The notes beneath the pieces were generated by a model. It was not told the DNA's origin and ran no database searches. It was given only the letters and a program-made list of their open reading frames with translations. Below, in pieces: positions 10,015-20,479 of a stretch of 64,000 nucleotides of DNA. How positions within the stretch are numbered: position 1 is the stretch's first letter; each line of letters begins with the position of its first letter. This DNA is from Branchinecta lynchi (taxonomy: Eukaryota; Arthropoda; Branchiopoda; Anostraca; Branchinectidae). The stretch is from contig JAKZAP010000003.1 of NCBI GenBank assembly GCA_023053575.1, positions 32,928,228-32,992,227 on the forward strand, in the 5' to 3' direction. The position numbers and the translations under genes were made by a program.

Positions 10015-13008
10015 ATTGAAACAAGAGCTGAAAGCTCATATGGCACTTGTAAGAACAGTTAAAATGTTTGTCAGATACGGTTTGCAGTTGTCAAGGCTGA
10101 ATCTCTCTCCCGATACTCATTTCATCAGAAAATCGGTAGGATCTACTAAATCCAAAATGGTTATTCCACTCACTGATAACTATTTCTCCCACAACGATGA
10201 TCGGAAAGGGGCAGGGACTATTTTTCAGCTAATCTGATAGAATCCCTAGCATGCCTGCCAAGTTTCATCGTCATAGCCAGAGTCGTTACTAGCCAAAATG
10301 TTTGGGGGGGGGACGAGGCATTAACCGATTGGCTGGTGATTTTACCGACTGTTTCTGCAGAAAAAATTACTGTTTTCAACAACAAAAAATTACAGTTTGG
10401 AAAAAAATCTACAGATTTTCAGAAAAATCGACTATTTTGACGAAAAATCAACCAAATTTCAGAAAAACCGACTGTTTTCATGAAAAAACCCAACTGTTTT
10501 TAAGAAAAATAGCGGCTCTTAGCGCCGACTCGGTTATTTTTTACCGACTGGCCGACAGCACTGGGGGAGGGGGGGGGGGCACCCCCCTCCCCCCAGTCGT
10601 GACGGCCCTGGTCATAGCACAGCCGGAAGTACCCCAGCTCGTGATGACCAGAATGGTGGGAAACCCTTTCAAACTCCCCCAACTGTGACAAGATCCGGTC
10701 CTGTTTTGTCAGTATTGTCTCTACGGCTTATGCTTGTTCTTTCCTCCAAGTCCCATCGCGATCTCTCGAATCTAAGCGTTTCACGAGATTTCCTGCACCC
10801 CCCCCCCCCCGTTATTGGATTTGTTCCGGACTTGAAATTGATCATCTGAAACACTCGTCAAGTTTTCTTCACGTCCGATCACCCGTTCTAAAGTTATGCA
10901 TGTCACTAGATCCTGGATTCCCCATCCACCCACTCCCCCCAACATCACCGTATCGGTGAAGGAATTATTTTCAAGTCGACCTGGGAGAGTACCTAATAAT
11001 TATGGGATCGACTAAAACCAGGAAGGGAAGGGAACGCGAAAAAAACAGGAAGTCATCCTAAAACCAGGAAGGGCATACTAAAACCAAGAAGGGCATACTA
11101 AAACCAGGAACGCTGTCGCCAGCATTCAGAATTTGAAAGCCGCACCGTTCCCTTCCTCTGTTTAGTATTCTTCGAGGGGTCGGTAACTTCTCAAACCCAA
11201 AGTTCAATTAAAGTTATTACCGACCCCTTGAAGGAGAATGAGAAATGAAAAACGATAAGGGCGTTAGTTTGATACCCCTCACATGATACTAACGAACAAG
11301 GTAGTAAGTGGTGGACTTGAAATATATGAGTTGCCGACCCCTCGCTGGACTCCGAGGATTTTAGTCGTCTACCCCTCGGAGAAGAGTAATTTCCTTCCTC
11401 ATTTTAGTACTTTCAAGGTACTTAATCGAGGAAGGAAATGGTATACTTATCTTAGTTGCCAACTCTATTGTCCGGGGATTTTAGTCGCCCACAGTCAGAA
11501 GAAGAAGTGAAAAGGTGAATTACAATTTTGATATTTGCCGACCCATCGCTGATCTTACTGCCTACTCGCAATACAACGAGGAAGGGATTGTGAACTTCGG
11601 GTTTGAAAAGTTGCCAACCCATCAATTAGCAGACTACCGTCAGAATTTGCCGACCCCTCGCTGATCTTAATGCCTACCCCTGGCACGATACTAAAACGAG
11701 GAAGGATGGTGAACTTCGGGTTTGAAAAGTTGCTGACCCCTCAATAGACTCGGGGAATTAGTCGCCTACCGTCAGAACTAAAAATGAAAAGGTGCAGTAC
11801 AATTTTGATATTTGCCAATCCCTTACTGATCTTAATGCCTACCCGTGCTAGGATGGATGAATTTCGGGTTTGAGAAGTTGCCGACCCCTCGATTAGTCGC
11901 CTACCGACAGAAATATAAATTAAAGTGTGAATTACAATTTTGATAGTTGCCGACCCCTTACTGATCTTAACGCCTATCGAAATCAAAATACTAAAATGAG
12001 GAAGGGATGGCGAACTTTGGGTTTGAGAAGTTGCCGACCCCTCGAAGAATACTAAACAGAGGAAGGGAACGGTGCGGCTTTCCAGTTCTGAATTCTGGCG
12101 ACAGCGTTCCTGGTTTTAGTATGCCCTTCCTCGTTTTAGTATGCCCTTCCTGGTTTTAGTGTGCCTTCCTGCTTTTCTCGCGTTCCCTTCCCTTCCTGGT
12201 TTTAGTCGATCACAATAATTGTCTGCCAAATTTCATGGTCCTAGTACATCTGGAAGTACCCTAGCTCGTGATTACCGCGGAAATCCAGAAAACCCCCTCC
12301 GACACCCTCCACCGCGACCACCAGGTTCTATTCGGTCCTATTTTGTCAATAAAGTATCTATGGTTAATGCTCGTTCTTCCCTTGAAGTCCCATCCTGATC
12401 CCTCGACCTAAGCGTTTCAAAAGATTCCCCCCCCCCAACCCCACCCCCACCCCAAGTTACCGGATTCGGGCCAGATTTGAAATCGAAAATCTGAGACACT
12501 TGTTCTTCACACTTGTCAATGTTCATGCATGTACGATTACCTGTTCCAAAGTTATGTATGTTTCTAGTTTCAGAATTCCCTATCCCTCCACTAACACCCG
12601 CGATGGCTCGATCGGGGAAGTGATTATTTCCCAGTTAATCTGGTCGGTTTCGTGATACGCCTGCCAAGTTTTATTGTCCTAGCTTATGTGGAAGCGTTTC
12701 AGGATATTTCCGGTGCCCCCTCGAGCCCCCCCCCCCCCCACAGGTATTGAATCTGGTCCGGATTTGAAACTGACTATCTGAAACACTTGTTCTTGACACA
12801 TATCGAGTGACTATTTGTAAGTTAATCTGGTCGGGTCCCTGATATGCCTGCGAACTTTCATTGTCCTAGCTTGTGTGGAAGTGCCCGAACTAGAAAAACC
12901 TGGACCGATTGGACCGTCCGACCGACAGACCGACGGACGGGCAGAACTTGCGATCGCTATATGGCACTCGGCCGGAGGGCAAGTTCCATACAAAAAAAAA
13001 ACGTTTGG
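10015..13008 (+). mobile_element. Family B element, copy B2 (~3 kb insertion)
   Basis: Family B is a non-coding repeat that opens with ACAAGAGCTGAAAGCTCATA and TATGGCACTTG. It contains several degenerate blocks of the type CCTGCCAAGTTTCATCG plus C-rich runs plus GGATCCGGTCCG-like phrases, and closes with a GACCGACAGAC tract and a second, hairpin-forming TATGGCAC motif before an A-run. The boundaries are fixed by comparison with duplication copy 2, which goes directly from GCAAATTC to AAAAAGCTGTTTGGCC where copy 1 has this insertion. It has no coding capacity. The terminal A-run hints at retroposition, whereas the hairpin end recalls rolling-circle elements; unresolved. Confidence 0.7.
11002..12213. 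mobile_element. Foldback element with ~200-bp terminal inverted repeats
   Basis: The left arm (11002-11205) and right arm (12012-12213) are inverted copies that begin GATCGACTAAAACCAGGAAG, include GCATACTAAAACCAGGAA-type repeats and run to TTCTCAAACCCAAAGTTC. Both sides carry AATAATT (10995-11001 and 12214-12220), a probable 7-bp target duplication. Removing the element restores CCTAATAATTGTCTGCC, which fits the CCTAATATGCCTGCC phrase of other family B copies. The middle holds direct repeats with GTTGCCGACCCCTC and CTGATCTTAATGCCTACC. No transposase frame. Confidence 0.8.
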
Positions 13009-13153
13009 CCGATGATACTTGTTCATGTTCACCAAGTCCCATGACAATCCTCCAAACACGCAATTTAACCTCGAGAAGACCGAGAATGTTACCCAGACGA
13101 ATCCTCAAACTTGATTCAAATTCTATTTCAATCAATCAACAACGTTTGTTGCG

Positions 13154-13575
13154 TGTCGCGCCAGCGACGTTTCTGGCTCTTCGCTAGGCTACCGGCGATT
13201 CTTCTTCGACGAGAAGAGTTGGTAATCAAAGTATTGCTTGAGAATAGAGTATCAGGGTTTTTAAGAGACGAGGGCGATTCTGAGGATAGCGATGGAATAT
13301 AGGAGAATATTTTTTAAACAGGGAATATCCTAATTGTTTTATTATAATAGATAAAGGTTATAGAGGAGTTTTTTTTTGTCGTTGTTTTGTTATAAGTCTT
13401 TTATTCTTCTGTCTAATATTATTTTTGATTAATTGTTGCCATGGCCGTCGGGCTGTTTCGCAATCAACAAAACTAAAACACCCTTTCCCATTTTTAGTGG
13501 TATTTTGCTTCAGAACCTTTTCTCTTTTTAGTTTGTTTGCCTCTGAGCAAATAAAGCGTATCGTGGCTCTCAGCT
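13154..13575. other. No gene seen
   Basis: AT-rich sequence between the duplication end and the first family C block. The first bases extend a minus-supported frame from the duplication but show no domain. Nothing else supported. Confidence 0.4.
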
Positions 13576-14190
13576 CCCGTATGGAAAGAATTTACTCGTA
13601 AACAACTGTTTTCAGTAGTTTACTATCTTGTTGGGTTTAGTAATTGTTTACTACTGGAAACAGTTGTTTCCAATCGTAATTTTACGATTGTTTTATCGTA
13701 TCCCTCCAAAACGATCGTTTTCAATTCTTTTCAATAGCTTTTCAGTTGTTTCAGCACTGAAAACGATCAAAAACAACTGAAAACGACCGGAAACAACTGA
13801 AAACGATCGTAAGCAGTTGTTGAATGACACTTGAAAGAAACAATCGTAAACAGTTGTACAAATTACGATTGGAATTTCAGATTCACCATTTCGATTAAAC
13901 TATTTTGATCGTCACAAAAATTCAACTTCACTACTCCTGTAGTTAAAATCAGGTCTTGTTACAGGACTTGAAAACCAAAACAACTGGAAACATCGCAAAC
14001 AGCGGTTTTAGGATAATTGAAAAAAACAATCGTAAACAGTTTAAAGTTACGATTGTGATTTCAAATTCGCTGTTTCAGTTAAATTATTTTGATCGTTTAC
14101 AAATTTTTTTTTTTTTAAGATTGGAAACAACTGTTCACGATTGTATTTACGGACTGAAGAAATCGATAAGTTGTAAAAGATGTGGAAATG
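13576..14190 (+). repeat. Family C palindromic repeat, block C1
   Basis: Family C is built from permutations of AAACAACTG, CAGTTGTTT, AAACGATCG and CGATCGTTTT, so almost any stretch can pair with a neighbour. Blocks begin with CCCGTATGGAAA. The unit also holds a less repetitive phrase (ATTTCAGATTCACCGTTTCA, TTCAACTTCCCTACTACC, CAGGTCTTGTTTCAGGACTT). Here about two forward units are present. Non-coding. Confidence 0.8.
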
Positions 14191-16079
14191 ATTGACGTTG
14201 AGCGCTGTCATCCTTTTTTTTACTATTTCCACTTTTTTTTAAGCGCGAAATATTTGAAAAGCAGCTTGAAAAGCAAGCAAATTAAAATATTTTTCATTAA
14301 TTAATATTCACCCCAGTTTTGGACACAGTATCTGCCTACTCACGATCCCAACCAGAAGGGACAAAGGATGACTTATAATGACGTCAACCAAATACAAAAC
14401 AGTAAAATTATTATTAATTGAGTAATAAGTAATTATTAACAATGAGTACAGTACAGTTGTTAACTGGCCATTCCACACCTCGGTTTCAGTTTCTATTGGT
14501 CCTAGGTGCGAACAATGGATAATGTAATAGAAATCTGGATTTCTGGAACAGTGTGAATTTGAAACAATTTCGGTTGACCGTATCTTTAATCTGATGTGAT
14601 ATTCGAGTTCAGCAAATAAAACTAAATAAGAAATGTGTTTCACTTCAAGTAAACACTGAGACGTAAGAAAACGAAAATTTCAGCCGAAAAATATAGAATT
14701 AAAAAGAAAACGCTGAAAACACGAATATTGCACCCCGCTAGGCTTCTCAACTTTTGACATGTTTTACAGGTTTTTTTGTCTACAAGATGGTGTAAAAATC
14801 ATTTCTGTTGCAATTTGTTTATTGACTGTACTGTTTGATGCAGTGTACTGTTGGTGTAAAAATCATTTCTGTTGCAATTTGTTTATTGACTGTACTGTTT
14901 GATGCAAGAGAATCATCTAAAACCGAAAAAGAAATACATAGGCTATAATACAGAAAAAAAAAACAGCAAAGGATATTCGCAACCCCCTAAGGGTGACGTG
15001 GCGCAACAACCGTGACGACTAAAAAACACGACCTTAACTAACTCTTCGGAGGTTTGGCTCAGTTGGTTCTAGGGAATACGAATGGTTTTATTTACAAATA
15101 AAAATTGCGACCACAAACAGATGTCTATAAATTCAGTATTCTGGAACTTCGACCAAGCTAGTTTCTCCTGAGAGATGCTCGGCCCGCGCAATCAAATGTA
15201 GTAAATTCAGTATCAATTCCCCTTTCCAAGAAGTCAGCCCAAAACGGATCTTAGAACTAATGAATACTAGTTGGAACTCGTGCCCAGTCGGGCGAGGGCT
15301 ATAGCTGAGCAATGCTCCCTTGAGCTCTTCTACCCTACCTCTGAAGAGGTGACCAGTTGGTTCTTTGTTTGCAGTTTAACATACAGTTGGGCCCTAGTTA
15401 GGGGTTAAGGGCAATAAACCTCTAGGCGAGAACTACTCTGCTTAGGCACTACGACGACCCAAGTTTCGGGGAAAGGCAATAAACCTTATAGACGAACACA
15501 ACTGGCCTCTACAGACAGCGATTATAGTTGGAGCTATTCTGTCTGAAGTTGCATGTGTGCTTCACGTCCATGGAGCAACCTGCAAGTCGCCGGACGTGAG
15601 AGAAATTTACTCGTTTAGTGCTGACTCTTTCCACTTGAAGGAGAATCCGAACTTGTGTCGTTAAAATAAAATAATATGATAATTCTCTTCTCTACAGTAT
15701 CTAATGTACCAATACCGTACTCTCCTTGAACACTCAATTCGAGTTCTCTCAAAAATATATCCACCTTCCAGAACCGACTTGACGAGAGCAAGAATCTATG
15801 CCACATTATGTATATCTCGAACCCACCACTTCGTCATCCATGGCTGACACGGTCTTGTTTGTAACAGGAGAATAACATCATTTCGCACAAAAAGTCGTAC
15901 CAAAACCATAAAGCACAACCGAAAATACTCTAAAACTAAGGGGAACTAACTTGATGTTAACTGAATTGAAGAAACAACAAAAAAAAACGTTGGAACCTTA
16001 GCAGTATCTTCACATTATTAAATGTTAATTGTGTGTGCTTGTGATATTTTGCACGGATGATCTGAGAATGTCATCTTTT
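14191..16079. other. Largely unique sequence; 64-bp tandem duplication at 14789-14906
   Basis: A 54-base stretch beginning GGTGTAAAAATCATTTCTG occurs at 14789-14842 and again, identical, at 14853-14906. At 15054 GGTTTGGCTCAGTTGGTT resembles a Pol III A box but no B box follows at tRNA spacing. A 111-aa minus frame at 14308-14643 shows no domain. No gene is supported. Confidence 0.4.
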
Positions 16080-16445
16080 GTATTTGGGATCCCAAAACGT
16101 CAGTGGAGGGATACCATGACATCGCAAAAGTTGTCCGTCTGTCTGTCCGTCTGTCCGCACGATAACTCTCGAGTACACTGAGATGTTTTGATGAAGCTTG
16201 GTGGGAGGATTCTTTGGGTCAAAGTACAGGTCAAGTTCCAAGATGGGCTCTGTAGCCCTATGTTTGAGGGTGTGGGTTTCAAATTAAGGGACACATTTTT
16301 TTTTTTTTTAAAGCTATTAAGATAGTTTCTTTAGGGTAAGGAGACATGCTGAATCCGAATATGAAAGTTATTATCCCACCGGACAAGTAGTTCACCAGTA
16401 ATTCGGCAAAAACCGGACACAAAATGTATCAACAAAACTTTGGCT
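16080..16445 (-). repeat. Family A repeat, copy A3 (closing arm only)
   Basis: Minus-oriented. Starts with the closing GGGATCCCAAAACG palindrome, the GCAAAAGTTGTCCGTCTGTC tract and one degenerate core unit, then ends near the foldback element at 16470. Confidence 0.75.
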
Positions 16446-16469
16446 ATAGCTGTCCCTCCCCTTTCTTCA

Positions 16470-17061
16470 CACTAGTATAGCACTGCGCGTGGATGATAAC
16501 ATAATCTATAGAGAGATTGCACCCTAACCGATGAAAACTGATATCACCACACCATCATCACGGGAACTTAACAAAAAACAATTAACATCGGGAGGTATAG
16601 GCTTTTGACCATCATTCTGAGCCAGGGCCATGTTAATTGGGCTAATCCTTAATCGTACAATTCTATTTTTGCAAAAGAGTTTCCAAGGAAGTAAGAGCTT
16701 GAAGGCTTCAAAGTTTGAACACAAAAAAAGGAGTCTCCTATTGGTCGGCGATGACGCGGATTTGAAAAAATGTGTCATAACTGAAAAATAGGACGAGACT
16801 CCGTCTTTGCTTACAAACTTTGACTCCTTCAAACTCTGATGAGAAAGAACACTCATTTACAAAAGGTATATTATTCCAACAAAGATGGAGCCAGATTAAC
16901 GATCGTGCAATTTGCTGGCTCAGAGTGGCTATCAAATGCCGGTTATTTAGTCTCAAAGTCGAAAGTCCTATACTTCCTAATGTTAAATTCTTTCGTTACG
17001 ATCCCGTCCGTTTTCGTTGGGTATGGTGCAATCTCTCTATGAATGTTGGAGAGTGCTAGTG
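16470..17061. mobile_element. Foldback/MITE element, arms ~265 bp
   Basis: The whole segment is a long imperfect inverted repeat centred near 16770. Examples are TATAGAGAGATTGCACC (16507) against GGTGCAATCTCTCTAT (17025); CTGAGCCAGG (16618) against CTGGCTCAGA (16915); and AGTTTGAACACAAAAAAAGG (16706) against CTTTGCTTACAAACTTTGA (16804). It begins CACTAGTATAGC and ends GTGCTAGTG, so the termini resemble CACTA-type ends, but no 3-bp target duplication is visible. A related end occurs at about 21784. Overlapping short frames here are artefacts of the palindrome. Confidence 0.7.
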
Positions 17062-17129
17062 TAATCGAAGGTCGAAGGGGTTGGTATATGTTGTTGAAGC
17101 TTAAACGGGATTGATATATGCTGTTCAAG

Positions 17130-17558
17130 CTTAGTATGAGGATTCATGGGCGAAGTACAGGTCAAGTTCGTAGGTGGATCCTTTAGTCCTATATTTAGAG
17201 GCAGAGGAGGGTTTTGAATTTACGGTAAAAACATGTCTGTTTTCTTAGCTAATAAGATATGCATTGAAGGGGTAAGGAGGTCCGCCGAATCCATATCTGA
17301 ACTTAGTTTTCTTGCTGGATAAATGGTTCATCACGAATTTGGCTGAAACTGGAAATTTGGTTGAATCTCAAAGCTGTTTCTGAGATCGCTTATAGATTCG
17401 GTATCGGGGCAAGAAGACATGCTGAACCCATTTCTGAACTTTATTTTAACAGTAAAATATTCAGGGAATCTGACGAAGCCTGAATGGCGAAGACATGACC
17501 GAAATGTTTGAATCAAATGTTAGATTTGTGGGATCCCATCTAAACCTTTGGTCTTGTT
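17130..17558 (-). repeat. Family A repeat, copy A4 (truncated)
   Basis: Minus-oriented. It begins inside the closing arm (GAGGATTCATGGGCGAAGTA) and ends in the family opening (GGGATCCCATC, CTTTGGTCTTGTT). The GTACAGGTCAAGTTC phrase is also present in A3, so A3 and A4 are two truncated copies rather than one split copy. Confidence 0.7.
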
Positions 17559-18223
17559 CATTTGTGTCATTATAATTTCCCAGTAATCACGTTCTGTCTT
17601 TCTTTAGCTACCTTTAGCTTGCTGTGGTAAAAATTAATAGGAATGAGTTATATTTTGTGTGTTGAAAGTTATACGTGACCAATCACAGCGTAAGTTCCCA
17701 TCACGTGAATGTTAAGGAAGAAAGAGACTAAAGAGATAAGGAGAGATATTTGTAAAATAATTGAAACTGAATGATATCTTCGAATGGAAAGCCAGTCATA
17801 CTAAACTGTACAACCAATTGTGTTTTGACAACTGCAAGAGTTTACCTTATCTCAAATAATTTAGAGCAATCCTGGTAGGCTCAAAACTAAATTGAGGAAT
17901 TTACAATGGTCCAACAGACACAGCAACAGATATTCTACTGAATTGTCAAAAAACTGGTCGACGCTGATCTAAAATTCCACATTTCAGGATGTTCAGTGTC
18001 CCTAAAGTCATCAAAGGTTATGTTCTCTTGGGATTCATTGTCAGGCTTCAGACTCGGTTTTGATAATCTGAGGCTCTGCACAGACGTGGGCGTACAACTT
18101 GATTTTCAAGTTGAACGGAAGATAAGTATTTTTATTCATGTTAGAACAAAAGTGTGAACGATCCTTAAAGCAACCCTTATTCATGGTAGTAATGGTGTTA
18201 GCTCCCACACGGTGGTAAAATTA
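17559..18223. other. No gene seen
   Basis: No repeat, ORF or RNA structure that I can support in this stretch. Confidence 0.4.
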
Positions 18224-18420
18224 ACAAGAGCCAGAAGCTCATGTGGCACTTGCAAGATTTACAAGGCTGGGTCAGGGGACGAAAGTTGGAATTTGTCAAT
18301 TCTTGGGTTTGTTCTGATCCTTTCTAAGCAAAAACCTCGAGATGAGAATGATCTTGGGCCGTTCGGAATCACGAGAATGTATCGTTCGGTACAAAGCATT
18401 CATTTTTGCACGTGGCTGTG
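18224..18420 (+). repeat. Family B repeat, copy B3 (5' end)
   Basis: Opens with AACAAGAGCCAGAAGCTCAT, GTGGCACTTGCAAG and AAGGCTGGGTCAGG, as in the copy at 47655. A matching family B phrase (ACTTTAAAGAATTCACTTGCA) resumes near 19722 after family A copy A5, so A5 probably inserted into this copy. Confidence 0.6.
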
Positions 18421-18462
18421 AAGACGCGCACTTTAAGGACACCAGAAATTGATCTGTAAGAA

Positions 18463-19646
18463 AACAAGACCAAAGGTGTCGATGGGATCCCAAAAATCTA
18501 ATATTTGATTCAGACAATCGAGTCTTGTCTTCGCCAGATCCAGTCTTGGACAGGCTAATTATCAGAGAAAACCAAGTTCAGATATACCTCTATAAACCAT
18601 ATCTATTTTGACAATACCGACCGGGACTTCCTGCCGATTTCCGAGCGAACTACTAGCCCAGCAAACAAAAAAAATACAGAAACAAAACCAGCGTATCTCC
18701 TTATCCCTATAAAGAACATCTAATCAACTTTGAATAAAAGTTTGACTTAAAAAAAAATCCGGTTACAACCGGATTCCGGAAAAATTATATGTCCGGGTAA
18801 AAAAACATCGTCATAAACCGACTCAGCCTCCCTTCTTACCCCTTAATCTGTCATCTACTCGAACTTTTGCTTTTAACAAATTTTCCGGTTTTGGCCGGAT
18901 TCCGGGCGAACTACTTGTCCGTCAAGAAAATGATTTTCACCATCGTCTTCAGCATGTCTTCCTACCCCCAAATTGAACATCTAATCAACTTCAAATAAAA
19001 CTTTCACTTTTAACAAACTTTCCGGTTTTGGCCGGATTCCGGGCGAACTACTCGTCCGATGACAAAATGATTTTCCCCATCGTGCTCAGCATGTCTTCTT
19101 ACCCCATAATCGACTATCAAACTATCAACTCGAAATAAAACTTCTAATTTTAACAAACTTTCCGGTTTCGGCCGGATTCCGGGCGTACTACTTATCCTTC
19201 GAGAAAATGGTTTTCACCATCGTCTTCAGCATGTCTTCCTACCCCTAAATCGAACATCTAATCAACTTCAAATAAAACTTTTACTTTTAACAAGCTTTCC
19301 GGTTTTGGCCGGATTCCGGGCGAACTACTCGTCCGATGACAAAATAGTTTTCACCATCGTGCTCAGCATGTCTTCTTACCCCATAATCGACTATCACATT
19401 AGCTGTTTCAAAATATTTTGTTTGCCCCCTTAATTTAAACCCCCTCCCCCACCCCTAAATGTAGGGCTACATAGCCCATCTACGAACATGACTGGTCCGA
19501 CGACCCAACGAATCCTCACACCAAGTTTCATCAAAATATCTCACTCCCTTCGAGAGTTATCGTGCTTACAGACGGACGGACGGACAGGCGGACAACTTTT
19601 GCGATGTCATAGGTATCCCTCCACTTACGTTTTGGGATCCCAAAAA
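18463..19646 (+). repeat. Family A repeat, copy A5 (best preserved)
   Basis: Complete from AACAAGACCAAAGG to the closing GGGATCCCAAAAA. The core motif GCCGGATTCCGGGCG recurs at 18895, 19032, 19172 and 19309, giving a period of 137-140 bp. The closing arm includes a GACGGACGGACGGACAGG tract. Confidence 0.85.
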
Positions 19647-19744
19647 CCTGAGGCAAAAATGATGATGGGGCCATCGGAGCCATGAAAATGTATATTTTGC
19701 TGAAAACTACTATTTTGTACTTTAAAGAATTCACTTGCAAGCAA

Positions 19745-20475
19745 AACTCCCCGTATGGAAATAATTCAAGTAGTAAACGATCGTTTTTTTCACTTGTATT
19801 CTGGGACATTTTCCAATCGTAACGAATTGGAAACGATTGTTTTTTTGCTGGTTTTGATCGTTTACGATCGAAAACGATTGTTTCCAATCTTTATTTTACG
19901 ATTGAAAACAACTGTTTCCTATTGTATTTTTACGATCGAAAACAGTTGATTCCGATCACAGCTTATCAACCATTCCTAGATTGATAAGCTGTGTTTCCGA
20001 TCGTACTTTCACGATCGGAATTTCCGACTGCAGACTCTTGTAACACACCCTCCACCTCCACCCGTATGCCCTTAACTGAAGCGTGTTGATAAGTGGAAGG
20101 ACTTTGACTCCTCTCTAACTTGAGCCAATACTTAATGTTCTGTGATTCAGTTCAGTCAACGATATTAAGGAGCAATATTTGGAAGGTGGTATATAGAGGC
20201 AAATTTTTTTTCTTCGAATTCCGATTAAACGGAAGCAGATGACGCTTAAATAGTATAGAGGAGGCTTTGACTGCGAAATCCTGTTTAGAAATATTTTGCG
20301 CTTCAAAGAAAAGTGAAAATAGCAAACACACGGATGACTGCTCTCAACTTCAAACATTTCCACGTCTGTTACAACTTTTGGAAAAAAACAATCGTAAACA
20401 GTTGTAAAATTACGATTGGCGTTTACGATCGGGATTTCAGATTCAGCGTTTCATTTAAACTATTCTGATCGTTTG
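19745..20475 (+). repeat. Family C block C2 with a shared 340-bp tail
   Basis: Begins CCCGTATGGAAATAATTCAA and continues with AACTGTTT/AAACGATTG permutations. The segment 20010-20350 (CGATCGGAATTTCCGACTGC to CTTCAAAGAAAAGTGAAAAT) reappears at 53406-53720 followed again by family C sequence, so it belongs to a larger repeat unit. Confidence 0.75.
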
Positions 20476-20479
20476 CAAC

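Larger units (their letters stand above)
8766..13153 (+). repeat. Segmental duplication, copy 1 (interrupted)
   Basis: Matches 59178-60562 in the same orientation, about 50 kb away: shared ATGCTCGAACTCGAGTG at the start, the whole upstream region, the secreted-peptide ORF, its downstream flank, then CAATCAATCAACAACG at the end. Copy 1 is split at about 10015-13008 by a family B element absent from copy 2. The two copies differ at many positions by substitution and small indel, so the duplication is not recent. Confidence 0.85.

Noticed and set aside
15047..15110. tRNA gene suggested by GGTTTGGCTCAGTTGG
   Set aside because: An A-box-like match only; no B box at the right distance and no cloverleaf could be drawn.
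16470..17061. CACTA (CMC) transposon assignment
   Set aside because: The ends resemble CACTA, but no 3-bp duplication or transposase is present; described only as a foldback element.
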